Notes: generated by a model not told the origin, from the sequence alone. Counted from the first letter of the stretch, positions 21,463 to 33,262 are shown. The stretch is DNA of 64,000 nucleotides from Riptortus pedestris (GCA_019009955.1 CM032230.1:124703501-124767500); one strand, 5' to 3'. Translations and numbers: made by a program.

Positions 21463-21879
21463 GTTTTGAGCAGATTTCCATTTAGAGAAATCAGCTATTG
21501 AGAAATATTTCCTGAACTGTCCATCAATCCTACCCAGGAGACTACGTAAAATATGCCCGTTCAAAACATATATATATATATATTTGTCTGTTAACGCTCT
21601 AGTGGTTTTCACTGAACTTTTACTTCGTTAAATAAAATAAAATACATACAAATGTTTTGTAAAGACATCAATTGAGATTTTCTTTTTTTTTACTCGGAAA
21701 TGTTTATTTGATCTCTTCCATACTGAATGTTTAACTGTTTTAGTCACGAATAAAGGTAATGTTTGTTATTTGCTAAAACCGGACTTGGGATGGAGGGGGT
21801 TTAGAGGCGAGGGGAATTCGAAAATTTAAAATATCCAGACCCAAACTACTTAAACTCTATACTTGTTGATCTTTGCCGT
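21463..21879 (+). mobile_element. Outer HLN1 element (type D), left part
   Basis: 5' end GAGCAGATTTCCATTTAGAG, GTCCATCAATCCTACCCAGG, short TA tract 21568-21582, TTAACGCTCTAGTGG. It then joins to the type D region (CTCGGAAATGTTTATTTGAT, GCTAAAACCGGACTTGG). Interrupted at its T run by a complete inner HLN1. Confidence 0.75.
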
Positions 21880-22445
21880 TTTAGCAGATTTCGCTTAGGG
21901 GAAATCAGCTATCGAGGTCGTACTCATGACGCGAGTTTCGAAACATTTCTTCAAATGCCTATCAATCCTACCCAGTAGATGACGAAAATGAGGTCCGTTC
22001 AAAATTATATATATATATATACACGCTCTAGCGGTCGCACTTTTCGTTTTATCGTTACCAAACTCGATATTTAAACGTTTTATGCAAAAATAAAGATCAA
22101 CTTCGTTAATGGCTTAGAGGGGGGATTTTCGAAAATTCGAAATATCTCCGTTACTATACGTCGGATCGAAAAATTATATAGAATCAATCTTATTGTAAAT
22201 TATATTTACTATAAATAATGTTATATTGATTTATTCTGTATCTTGAATATTAACCGAAATATTTGCATTTTTCTGTTTTCAGCTTCTGAGATGAGATCGG
22301 CTATCTTCGGGTCTAGTCGTGAGTTTCCGTCAAGAGCTAGTTCGGGCCGTTTCCGTAACTGTTTGTCTCTCTATTCTGAAATTACTCTATTGTAAAACTT
22401 CACGTGGGAAATCTGCTTAGTTTACGCAGCCCCTGCGTGACGGAC
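21880..22445 (+). mobile_element. HLN1 complete copy, type B, nested
   Basis: 5' TTTAGCAGATTTCGCTTAGG; GAGGTCCGTTCAAAAT; TA tract 22005-22020; CGCTCTAGCGGTCGC; core AATATCTCCGTTACTATACG; type B 3' half (GGGCCGTTTCCGTAACTG); end GGGAAATCTGCTTAG, CGCAGCCCCTGCG, TGACGGAC. It interrupts a type D element in the same orientation. Confidence 0.85.
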
Positions 22446-22612
22446 TTTTTTCGTAACTCGAGTATTAAGCGAGTTATTCCTACTTTCTTGTTTTCTGACG
22501 TCATTAACCCCCTCCCCCTTCAACTCATGGAGTTTTTTCATATAAATAGAGAATATGTGGTGAGATTAGATCAGAAATGTAGCAGTACGTGGGAAATCTA
22601 CGTAGTTCACCA
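22446..22612 (+). mobile_element. Outer HLN1 element (type D), right part
   Basis: Continues TTTTTTCGTAACTCGAGTAT, GAGTTATTCCTACTTTCTTG, then GTACGTGGGAAATCTACGTAG. The terminal hairpin is missing. Confidence 0.75.
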
Positions 22613-22875
22613 AATCCCTACTATCTTATCCGTTTGGTCCTTACCAGAAGCTATTTAAACAAGCTTCGGCCAGACGTCTTAACTTATTTTAATTAATCTA
22701 ATCTTAAAAACAACTAGCCTTAGAATGTTGAAATATCATATTTAAGAGTTTTGCAGGAACAACGTGTGCGCCTACACTTTCCAGAGAAGGGGGAGTGGTT
22801 CAGAGATACAGAAAGGACTAAAGAATCCTATTTTCACGATGATATAAGACACATAGACTTGCATGCATTATATAA

Positions 22876-23138
22876 GTCCATCAAGTAGGGGCTGCGTAAA
22901 TTAAGCAGATCTCAGACGTTGATAAAATAAAAAAAATGGTAACGTCATCACAAAACCAATTTTACGTAAGTTCAATGAAAACAACATTTCCTAGTTAATC
23001 ATTGAACAAAGCGGCTCATGATATAACATGTTATTGTTAATATGACGTCAGTAGGAGAGGGGGCTTACTCAAGACTAGGTGTAAATATCTCGGTTAATAT
23101 TCATGCCAGAGCAAATATGTATATTATAAAATTTAAAA
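22876..23138 (-). mobile_element. HLN1 3' part, first of two copies flanking a nested element
   Basis: 3' terminus with TCCATCAAGTAGGGGCTGCG and AAGCAGATCTC, then a type D-derived segment. Positions 22934-23138 (AAATGGTAACGTCATCACAA onward) are repeated almost exactly at 24108-24312. Confidence 0.75.
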
Positions 23139-23929
23139 GTCCGTCACGCAGGGGCTGCGTAAACTAAGCAGATTTCCCTCGTGAAGTTTAGAAATAGATA
23201 AATATACATACTGCTAACACAACACCATGAATAAATACAAGCGGAAATAAGAAATGTTTCATCAATTTCAATAGCCTGCCGACAGGAAGCGGTTGATTTA
23301 AACAAACAGGTTAGGCCTCACACCGGAAAGAAAAACAATTACTGAAACATATCAGAATATAACACATTAATTTTATTGAGAACTATTTACTATATCTAGT
23401 ACTGTAATTAATAATGACTCAGAATAATTGTTATCTCAATCAATCAAATTTTACTAGTCCAAAACCTTAAGACGGGGGGTGGGGGGTCACCAGAACATAT
23501 TTGCATGTATCTCGCATAATAAAGAACTCTTGTATACAATGTTTCGTATTTAAGATTCAAATAATGTGATTTATTATGTAGCAGAGTATTGTTTATGTAA
23601 CATGAGTAGAAGTGGCGGTTTGCTGATGGATGAAAACTGAAAAATGCAAATATCTCGGTTAATATTCAAGATACAGAATAAATGTATATGACATAATTTA
23701 TAGTAAATTCAATTTTTAATAAGATTGGTTCCATATAATTTTTCGATCCGACGTCTAGTAACGGAGATATTTCGAATTTTCGGTAATACCCCCGTTATAA
23801 ACCCCCACCCCCCCTCCCCCTGGTCCGATTTCCCCCATTAACGAACTCGATCTTTATTTTGCATAAAACGTTTAAATATCGAGTTTGGTAACGATCAAAC
23901 AAAAATTTCGACCGCTAGAGCGTTAACAG

Positions 23930-23979
<50 letters not shown>

Positions 23980-24072
23980 TGTTTTGAACGAACCTCATTT
24001 TCGTCATCTCCTGGGTAGGATCAATGGACATTTGAAGAAATTGTTTGAAACTCTAAGGGAATTCTGCTAAAA
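23139..24072 (-). mobile_element. HLN1 full-length copy, type C, nested
   Basis: Minus strand. The 3' end GTCCGTCACGCAGGGGCTGC is at 23139; type C half (AACACAACACCATGAATAAA, TGCCGACAGGAAGCGG); core; C-run 23786-23820; TTAACAGACAAATA and TA tract 23934-23979; GAACCTCATTTTCGTCATC. The 5' end is at 24072. Insertion is at an A run (T run on its own strand). Confidence 0.85.
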
Positions 24073-24107
24073 TCACAAGTCTCGTATAGATTACAGATAT
24101 AAATTCT

Positions 24108-24424
24108 AAAATGGTAACGTCATCACAAAACCAAGTTTACGTAAGTTCAATGAAAACGACCTGTCGTATTTAATCATTGAACAAAGTGGCTCATGATATA
24201 ACATGTTATTGTAATATGACGTCAGTAGGAGTGGGGGCTTACTCAAGACTAAGTGTAAATATCTCGGTTAATATTCACGACAGAGCAAGTATGTATATTA
24301 TAAAATTTAAAATGAGATTATTTTTGCACAATTTTTTGATAAGACTTATAATAACGGCATCCGATTTCAGCCGTCAACGAACTCTTCTTGCGAGTTTGGA
24401 AATCATTAAACAAATTTGCAACCG

Positions 24425-24505
<81 letters not shown>

Positions 24506-24562
24506 CATTAGTACAATCTTATCTAAAACCCCAAAGCGCTCTTTGCTGGAAATCTGCTAAAT
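24108..24562 (-). mobile_element. HLN1 outer copy, remaining part with duplicated segment
   Basis: Begins with the second copy of the 205-bp segment, continues into TGAGATTATTTTTGCACAAT, CATCCGATTTCAGCCGTC, a long TA tract (24426-24502), and ends with the 5' terminus GCTGGAAATCTGCTAAA at 24562. Confidence 0.7.
24426..24502. repeat. (TA)n tract with GATA interruptions
   Basis: Internal HLN1 TA tract with one ATAGATATA break. Confidence 0.9.
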
Positions 24563-26494
24563 GTTCCAAAGCGATCCCGGAAAGGAACACTGTGAATAAC
24601 TATCTTTACCATCATCATTACTTGCCACATGTTAATGTATAATGTATGATAATTATTTCATGAGAGTATTTGGGGCGAGATGCTCCCCCAAATCAGCCGC
24701 TATGAAACGGAACAAAAGAACTGGTGTTTTTTCCTCTTTATCTCTGTCAGATTTATGTGGCCCCATTTATAAAGCGGCTCATTTTCCCTCTCGCTTCTTT
24801 TCTTCTTGGTACCGCTTCCCCGCTTTATACACTGCAGATAACATCTTCATTGCTGCGAGTTATAGTCATTAGGCGACTCTTTAAAATATGGTGTGCTACA
24901 CGTTGTCAGTTTACCAAAAAAAAAAACTCATGTGAAAACTATTTACATATTCCGCTAGGGAATCTATAGAAAAAGGTTTCGAAATATTCTGAATCGCTAT
25001 GTTAATCATTTTGTAGAACGCAATGCAAGTAAAAAACATACTGAATAGTGTGACAACACGAGCAAGTCATCATTAATTACAGAAACGCGTTCTTATACAT
25101 TTAAAAAAAATCTTCATTATTCGCCGTATTGTACCCTTATTAAATTAAAAGTCCGCCACGCAGGAAGTCCTTTTCGTCTAGTCTTGGGAGTCGTAATAAA
25201 CTCAAACGACCCCACCCCTTTTTCCTAAAAGAGAAATACTCGAAGTTTTCTTTGCTCCATTAAGGCTCCACACAGTCAAATTTCAAGTGGAATGTCTTAT
25301 ATGGGAAATATTTTATGAACACAAGGAATGCATTTCTTAATTTCTAGTTTATATTTGGCGAAATAAGTTCACAAGACTTACTTAATGGTACATAAAAGTT
25401 TAATATTTCGCGTTTATATACAATGCCTATCAGTTGTTAAACCGTTGGATTATACAGAAAAGGATTTGAGTGGTATTATAGGACCACCCAATTATGTCCC
25501 TGATCTTCTATCTTAATCGTTTCTATGAAAATTAGTTCAGTGAACAGCACGCGTGACCTGTAGAAATGACAATGTTATACCGCTATAAATATTCTGGAAT
25601 TTGTCTAAATACAAGACTACTGCTGTAGGCAGTTGTCTACAAGTTATTTGTTTCGTATTACTTTTCTGGTTTTGTATTTTAAACATTCAAATTCAAGCCA
25701 TTTCTATTCTCGCCCGTCTAGTATGTTAGATCCAAACATTCCTCTCAGTCCCTTCCCGGGTTTCATCTTGACCTAAGGAACAAACTTTTCTCCTCTCGCA
25801 CCTGTTGACTTTAGCCAGCTTTCCTCCACAGCTTGGGTAAATACTGAGCATATGAAAAACGGGTTACTTCATTAATTCCAAAAATCCTTTGCCAGAAAGT
25901 AAACCTCTCTGTCACCCGAGATGTGAATCGAAAACCAGGACAAGAGGTAGAAGTACTTTCGCTTTAATTTCAGTCACAAGTCGATCAATAATTAGATCCT
26001 TACTAGAAATACCTCTTTCTTTTAATACATTTCATCTCACGTGATTAAAAGCTTTGAACTGCAGAGTTTTTGAAGAAATTTGGTATTGATGATGAAGACT
26101 GGCTGACCCCTAGCTGAATTCATTATCTTGCATTCGTTAGGATTAATCAACTATCATATTTATATATGGTTTAAAATTGTAATTGATTTTTTTAATATAA
26201 ATGTATGTGTGTGTGTTTGAAAAACATGGTTCTTTTATTATTTATTTTAGAACTTTATTCTTTCCTATTTATCCTGTTTTAATTTAACTCAACTTTTATT
26301 TCATTAACATTTAATTTTATTTTATTATTATTTTTTTTAGTGTAATGTGATTGATGGTTTAATTTTTTAGTCACCAACTCACCATCGGTGAGAAGCCATA
26401 ATCAATTCTTTAATAAAGTGTTTTTCTTCTTTCTTTTATTGCAAGGGAGTATCATGCGCCCATCATAAGCGCTGGTATAACACACTTTTGATCT
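24563..26494. other. Unassigned sequence
   Basis: No gene is recognised. A short HLN1 3'-like fragment, AAGTCCGCCACGCAGGAAGT, occurs at about 25149. At 26380-26410 CTCACCATCGGTGAGAAGCC resembles the hairpin-like 3' ends of the T-rich retroposons at 58.4 and 60.7 kb. The 60-80 codon frames have no known motif. Confidence 0.45.
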
Positions 26495-26929
26495 TATGTC
26501 CCCAGATATTCTCTACTTCTATGTGAAAATAAATAGAAAGGAGGGGGTGTTAAAGGTTTTTCGAATTTCCCACCCCCTCTAAATCCAGATCCAATTTCAG
26601 CCAATAAGAAAAACACGACCTTGAGTGTTGACACGGTCGGCGAAATACTGAGTATTGTATAGACCAAATAAACATTTACGAGACAATGGTGTAAAATTTC
26701 AATTTCAACGTCAATGCTCATTTCTGATATCTTGCATAATAAAAGGTCTCTTTGAAAACAACATATAATGGTTAAGCTTAAAATGATTTGGTTCAGGATA
26801 TAACTGGTTATTGTTAATATGACATGAGTAGGAATGGGGATTTCCTGAAGATTGAAAACTAAGTTTCTCTTTTAATAGTCTTGGAAGTGAAAATACGTTT
26901 ATAACAACTTTTATAGAATATTAATTGTA
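26495..26929 (-). mobile_element. Outer HLN1 element, left part (type D)
   Basis: Minus-strand type D sequence (ATATTCTCTACTTCTATGTG, CCCACCCCCTCTAAATCC, AATTTCAGCCAATAAG, then ATATGACATGAGTAGGAATG). Interrupted at 26930 by an oppositely oriented copy and resumed at 27334. Confidence 0.7.
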
Positions 26930-27333
26930 TTAGCAGGGGGGTCGCAATTTTTGTTTGGTCGTTACCAAGCTCGATATTTAGTCGTTTTATGTAAAAAGAA
27001 AGATCAAGTTCGTTAACGGCTTAGAGGGGAGGAATTTCGAAAATTCGAAATATCTCCCTTACTATATGTACGTCGGATCGAAAACTTGTACAGAATCAAT
27101 CTTACTGCAAATTAAATTTACTATAAACATTGTTATGTACATTTATTCTCTATCTTGAATATTAACAGAGATATTTGCATTTTTATTAAATCTGAACGGC
27201 TAACGGACGAGTGGCTTTCCCGCCAAAAGCTAGTTCTGCCGTTTCCTTAACTGCTCGGCTCTCGAGGAATTTCTCTACTGTAAAACTTCACGCGGGAAAT
27301 CTGCTTAGCTTACGCAGCCCCTGCCTGACGGAC
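26930..27333 (+). mobile_element. HLN1 copy, type B, 5' block and TA tract deleted
   Basis: Only TTAGCAG remains of the 5' end before a jump to GGGGTCGCAATTTTTGTTTG. The rest is intact: AAGATCAAGTTCGTTAACGG, AATATCTCCCTTACTATATG, type B half, GGGAAATCTGCTTAGC, CGCAGCCCCTGCC, TGACGGAC. Confidence 0.8.
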
Positions 27334-27617
27334 TTTTTCACACTTTTTTTGATCCGACTTAAAACAAAAGAGATATCATGTCCGATTTCAGCCGTTAACG
27401 AACTTGATCTTCATTTTTACTTAAATAAATATCGTGTTTGGTATCGATCAGACAAAAAATTCTTCAATCTTTTTTTTTTGTATATATATATATATACGAT
27501 TTTGAATGGACCTCATTTTCGTCATTTCCTTGATAGGATCGATGGATATTTGAAGAAATGTTCCGAAAATCCCTTCATGAGTACAACCTTAATAAGTGAT
27601 TTTCTTTAAGCCTAATA
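27334..27617 (-). mobile_element. Outer HLN1 element, right part
   Basis: Continues GATCCGACTTAAAACAAAAG, TCCGATTTCAGCCGTTAACG, short TA tract 27481-27496, GGACCTCATTTTCGTCAT, and reaches a decayed 5' end near 27617. Confidence 0.75.
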
Positions 27618-28340
27618 AAAAGTCATAAGTATTTTCGACCTTTTCTCTATACCACAACGCTATATTAATTTAAGAAATTGTTTTTTTTTTCAAAATGGCT
27701 TTAACAGAGATACTGTATTCCCGTTGAAGAATGAGTTCTTTCATTTACTCTCCCGACGTCTCTTTAAATATATGGAGATCATGAACTAACCAAGAAATTA
27801 ATGGAACGCTCTAGAAAAAATAAAAATAGGTCTTTATTAATAGATCGTCAAGGCTGACTGGTACCGAAATTCCTCCGTAATCCATGGCAGTAAAACATTT
27901 GGACAATTTATCAGCTCGCCTTCGGACAGCCGACAACATGTTCATTATGACCAACAGATTAATTCCCATTATTAATTATAAGTCAGATCGGCCATATTGA
28001 TACAGTGCCCATTCCCAAGGCCTTAACAACGCTAATTGATATCTGTTAGCTGTTATCAGGCCGGCCAATCTACCACGGCTGAGCAAACCGTAGCCCAATA
28101 CTGATATAGCCTTCAGCTGGATCGGCTTGTCCTTTTTAATTAAATGTTTTGATGGCTGTTCTGTGAGGGGTTTCCTTATAAGATAATAATGAAAAGATAT
28201 TTTACAACAGTTGATAAGTGGAACAATAATTATTGCGATATAGGAGGTGGCACATGGTTTATCAGGGACCAGGTCTCAGAATCATTTACCCTTTAAACAT
28301 TGACTAATTGAAATAATCCAAAGAGTTCCAACGAATCAGC
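27618..28340. other. Complex non-repetitive stretch, candidate regulatory island
   Basis: No coding signal. Positions 27890-28160 hold dense motifs (GATTAATTCC, ATTATTAATTATAAG, GCTAATTGATATCTG, TTTTTAATTAAATG) separated by GC-richer words (AGGCCGGCCAATC), unlike the TE sequence around it. A regulatory role is inference only. Confidence 0.35.
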
Positions 28341-29040
28341 TGATAGGAGCTGCGTAAAATCATCTCGATATAAATGCTCGAATTTCAGATAATTTTTGAA
28401 CACCCCCCCCCCTTAAATCTCCCAATTTAAGAATTTAAAGGATATGAACATTAGTTTTATGAAATGGTAAAATATTGAGTATACTATAAATCAAATAAAC
28501 ATTTACGAGTTAAAACCTGTAAATCTTTCTTGTTGTAGTGATCAGACTACGTTTTTGCGTGTGCTTCATGCAGTAAAAAGTTCAATGAAGACAAAATTTG
28601 TAATTTTTAAGCTCCGAAATAAAGTGATTCATGATGTAACGGATTTCTGTTAATTTGGCATGAGTGAGGGTTTACTGAAGGATGAAAACTAAAAAAATCA
28701 AACATTTCGGTTATAAACAAGATAGTGAAGAATCATATAGCAGCATTTATGGAACATTAAATTTTCAACAAAAGTAGAGGTATAAAATGGAGATATTTCA
28801 AATTTTCTAAATTCCCACCTTTTATCAGTCCGATATCAGTCATTAACGGACTTGGCCTTTTCTGTTACATCTTAATATCAAACTTGGGAACTATCAAACA
28901 AAAATTGCGACCGTCAGAGCTTTGAACGACATATATATATAATTTTGAACGGACCTCATTTTCGTCATCTCCTCAGCAGACTCGATTGACTTTTGAGGAA
29001 ATTTTTGAAGATTTTAACCTTAAGTGTAATATACTAAAAT
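28341..29040 (-). mobile_element. HLN1 old copy
   Basis: Minus strand with decayed ends: AGGAGCTGCGTAAAATCAT at the 3' side and ACTTAAGGTTAAAATC near the 5' side. Core motifs are recognisable (GAGATATTTCAAATTTTC, AAAAATTGCGACCGTCAGAG, short TA 28932-28941, GGACCTCATTTTCGTCATC). It has more substitutions than its neighbours, so it is an older insertion. Confidence 0.7.
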
Positions 29041-29745
29041 GCCTTGTTCCTTCACAGGCATGTATTCTAACTGGCAAAACGTTTACAGAGGACTCGCTCC
29101 TTCATCAATACCCTTTTACAGACTACTTGTTAGAATTAATGATTCCTTGTGGTTCCCATGGCTTCCTTGTGTCTGGCCGGCCATACAAAGATTCCTTGGT
29201 TTAAAACTGAAGATGAATGAGAGGCGCGCTGCCACTTAAAATAAATACGTGTGAAGGAACGAGGACTATGTCCTTGATTTTTATGTTAGATTAATTAATG
29301 TGTTAGTGGCTGTTCAGATCAAGCCTACCCAACTTTAAATAATACATCATAAGGAAAAAACTACTGCGGAGATAAAACTTGTCAACCTTGTCAACCGAAA
29401 ATATTCAAGTGCTTGCCAGCACTATGCATATGCAATAATCTCTTGATAATTTCTGAATAACGCATGAACAAGGACTCTGTTGCTGGAGTTTATGGCGATT
29501 TTGCCTACGTGTTCCATCTTTGTAAGGCAGTCTGGATTTTGACGCTCAAGAAACAGAGGATCACCAAGACAAGCAGTAGTATCCCGTTTCCAATGCAAGA
29601 GGACAACAATTAATAAAGGCTTTTAGAAGTACTGGGGAACTTCTTTCTTTAGAGGACAATATTTTTCAGGTCCACGTGCATATACGCATGCACTTTGCTT
29701 AACAAATGGGACGAATCCAAAAGGGACTGTAGTATAAGCCAAAAA
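29041..29745. other. Unassigned sequence
   Basis: Two overlapping 66-72 codon frames at its start begin in or near HLN1 and show no domain. Nothing else is recognised. Confidence 0.4.
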
Positions 29746-29868
29746 GCCCGTCACACATGTGCTACATAAACTAAGCAGATTTCCCATGTGAAGTTTTACA
29801 ATTTACAACATTCAGGAGAGCCGTCATGAGTACGGCCCAATAGCTGATTTCCCTTAAGAGATCCTTTG
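29746..29868 (-). mobile_element. Minimal HLN1 derivative (about 120 bp)
   Basis: Only the two ends remain: GCCCGTCACACATGTGCTAC, AAGCAGATTTCCCATGTG, then directly CCGTCATGAGTACGGCCCAA, TAGCTGATTTCCCTTAAG. Everything between the terminal blocks is lost. Confidence 0.75.
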
Positions 29869-32584
29869 CATCGGGGGAAAAAAAATGTTATTACACATTT
29901 AGATGGAATCCTTATGCAAAGAAAGAGTTTCCTATTCAAATTTTGTATAGTTTGATGATTTGTATTTTTAACCACCTAAAATACACCCATCCTTCTTAAG
30001 GGATGTTTCTGGTTAGCGGACTTGGCTATCGCAAAGATTTTTTAAAAAACGTTTACCTTCTATGTTTTTAGACTAATGGCATTCCGTTCAAAAGTTATTA
30101 CATAAAGACCCATTTATTTATTTGTTTGAACGAATCAAGGTGCTTCGAAATGAAAAGTTTTAACTTTTTCTAAAACATTAATTTTATGGATGTATGAGAA
30201 TACATATTGTGTGGTTATTGGTCTCTGGAGTTAAGAAATAGCTCGTATCGTCTATCAGTACTAAATGTCTTATATTTAATTCAACTTTTCGAATTGAGTA
30301 AATGAGTCAACCTGAATGATCAAGCGTGACTATTATGTGATTGATTCTAAATCAAAAGAGAACAATTTCTCTTCTATAGATGCAGAAACCTGATAACAAA
30401 CTTATTTATCATTCCGGTAGTAAGCATTCTATTCTCAGCGATTTTTATATGTAAAGTTGATTTGACATGGAACTGAGACAATTTATTTAAAGTGTTTTGA
30501 AATTTCTTCATGTATTAATGATTAATTGTACACTTTAAGGTCTCCAGTTGCTTTCCTTGCCTCGGTATCCCGTCCGCCAATGCAGTTTAGTGTGTTTGCA
30601 TAAATTGACAATATCTTGTTTTATTTTTTGGGGTGTAGGAGGATTTTTGTATTTTGTAGATTGTAAGGGAACTTAATGCTTTTTGATTGTTTCGAAATGT
30701 GTTTTTATTCCTCTGGGCTAATGAGGTAGGTACTTTGGAGTTGGGCTTCTAGGATGCTGTAATAAGGGGTCAGCGTCTCTCTGATTACCTTTCCTTCAGA
30801 ACAGCTGATGTGCCGACTCCTATTGTCTTTTCTAGACTCTTCAGTATAACACCCTTAGAAATCGTGTGATGCCTGAATTGCTGTGATCATTCAAGTGTGT
30901 AGCGTGTATGAAGAACCCCTCAGATTAATTCGGGTTTTCAGCTGATCGCGTCTAGTCAATCGTCTCCAGCAGTGGTGAAATTCTTCTTTGGGGCTCAGTA
31001 GCACAGAAATAAGAGAGCTGGAATACGTCCCATCGCCCGAAGTATAGTCGGCTTGTCTTTGTCTCGGCAGATCATGGTGAAGAGCTGAAATGGTCGAGGG
31101 TAGTTGGTATTGAGTTGTAAAATGTAGACGGCTGAATATATAAATACGTTCTGAAATTAGTTCCACCAATGACAGCTTGTCTTTCTTTCGTACGGAAGTA
31201 TTTCGGGCAGGTGGTTGACTTCAGGTCTTCGAATCGAAATGGACATCTACATCTGTCCTCAAATAAGTTCTGCATTTCATCCGATGGGATCTATTTGTTC
31301 GCAATACCGTCAGCCACCGATGACGCTATACATTTTTCCCGGAGTTGTAGAACAGAAGCTCGAAAGCAGTAGCAGTCTTGGGATATTCTTATCAGAATAA
31401 ATTGCTTCATATGGATCAAAACAACTTGTCATCCAATGACTACCCCTCTCCCAAATAGCGACGAGTCTTTTTTATCGGACAGCAGTCACAGATCAAGATC
31501 AAGAAGGATTTGAACAAAATGAGAAAAATATCGAAGTATCCTATTGCTAATTCGTTGACTTTTACAACAATTACAAAGTGATTTTTGCAAGGACAATAAA
31601 ATCCTAGTTGACGTGCAACTCAAGCTTGCAAATCGCCACGAATACTGCCCTTCAAGCAAACGGTAACCTTGCTAATCTCTAGCGAAGCAGTCACGTATAA
31701 ATTCACCTGTTGCTTTGCCCGCTGACTGCATAAAAGCCCCGCGAAGAGAAGGATTGACCTGTAGCCGCGGGCCAGGTGGGTGGGGGAGGACGTCCAGTAG
31801 ATTCCGATCTAAACAGAGACATAAGATGCCGCAGACCTCCCGCTCCCAGCTCAGCCAGGAATTCCAGACCGGTTCCTAATGGGGCCGCTCGAGTCCCCCA
31901 GTTTTTTACATACGACGAGGGGGGGGGGGCGCTCCCGATTATTAACAAACAATCGTAACCACTCCGGCTTTTGCGGGAGTAATTAAAAAATTAACAAAGC
32001 ACCAGAGGGCTGCTCAAAGGGGCCGTTCGCCATTAGTCGGTCTGCCGTCCCGGGAATTCGCTCGGCCGAGATAAGAAAGTCAGAAATGCATTCTGTCACG
32101 GATTATTCTCATGGTTTTCTTTCCTCCCGACCTTACTTACCGGCATTCTACTCGTTTCGGGAAGGCCCTCAGCCAAAAAATATATGTAGTACTTCGATGG
32201 ATTTCTTTAAGGAGGGGAGGTTTGTTACCAATGGTTTTTGCATCTTAAAGAGCCGTAACATATGGTTCACTCATCAGTCTGAGTACTCTTTATGGGCGGT
32301 GATTATTTCTTACAAAGTAAAATGTATGAGATGAATAGTAATCGTTCCCCTTAAGAAGTAATGTTTAAACTCATCCAGTTCATAAGATACGATGTTGTCT
32401 GAACCTGGACTAAAATACATTTGCTAAAGTTGTTCGACTGGCAGAATTCATCGCCGTCGAAAATCCATTGAGCCGTGTTAAAACGAACACTTCGCCCATA
32501 TTATTTTTATATTATTTAATTATTTAAATGAGTTCCACAACCAAGGCGATCAACTGTCTTCCAAAAAAGGAAAAACGTCAGAGT
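29869..32584. other. Large stretch without recognised repeat or gene
   Basis: The longest TE-poor part of the window. Several 60-90 codon frames overlap on both strands at 30.9-31.4 kb and 31.7-31.95 kb, without known domains. Positions 31730-32080 are GC-richer (CCGCGGGCCAGG, GGGGCCGCTCGAG, GGGGCCGTTCGCC) and may be an exon or regulatory DNA. No start, splice or domain evidence decides this. Confidence 0.35.
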
Positions 32585-33262
32585 GGGTAAATTAAGCATA
32601 TTTCCCATCATCAATAGTTTAACAAAAATGGTTCTACAAGAGTTCTGATCCGACTCACAATAACGGAGATATTCTGAATTTTCGAATTCCCCATCTCCTA
32701 TCCCAGGTACGATTTTACCCATTAACTAATAATATCTTTAATGTAGAATATCACAGTTTAACAAGTACATATTTTGTAAGAACAAGTACATATTTTTCAC
32801 TCAAGAACGTAAAATCTTAAGCAGGGACATCACACAGTAAAAACAATAGGTGGTATATAAGACTCAAATAAAGTGGTTCATGTTATAACACCTTATTGTT
32901 AATATAACACTAGTAGGACTGGTGATTTACAGGAGGCTGAAAACTATAAAATGCTAATATCTCGGTTAATATTCATAATAGAAAATATACGTTTATTGCA
33001 ATATTGATAGGCAATAAAAGTTGTAAGAAGATTCGTCCTATACAATTTTTCCCACATATAATAACGGAGATATTTCAAATTTTCCATGTTTCCCACCTCT
33101 AAACATCCCCTCCCCCAGTCCAATTTCAGCCGTTGAAAAAAACTTGATCTTTAGTTTTAGTTAAAACATAAATTTCGAGTTTGTTAACGACAAGTTAAAC
33201 ATTTCGACCGGTACAACGTTTCAGACAAATATATCGATAGATACAGCTATATCTACCAATCT
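32585..33262 (-). mobile_element. HLN1 copy truncated at its 5' side
   Basis: Minus strand: AAGCATATTTCCCATCATC, type D then type A-like internal sequence (GGTTCATGTTATAACACC, TAATATCTCGGTTAATATTC), the C-rich run 33104-33118, and the ACATTTCGACCGGTACAACG block. It ends in degenerate ATCTATCTATC repeats where the TA tract should be. The 5' terminus is missing. Confidence 0.7.

Noticed and set aside
22404..22658. 84-codon plus-strand frame
   Set aside because: Runs across the HLN1 3' terminus into the outer element; similar VKLHVRNLLSLRSPCVTDF text recurs at other HLN1 ends, showing it is the terminus translated.
27211..27609. 132-codon plus-strand frame
   Set aside because: Spans the junction of two nested HLN1 copies in opposite orientation; not a gene.
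30891..31400. Overlapping frames on both strands at 30.9-31.4 kb as a gene
   Set aside because: Short, mutually overlapping, no known motif; not enough to call coding.
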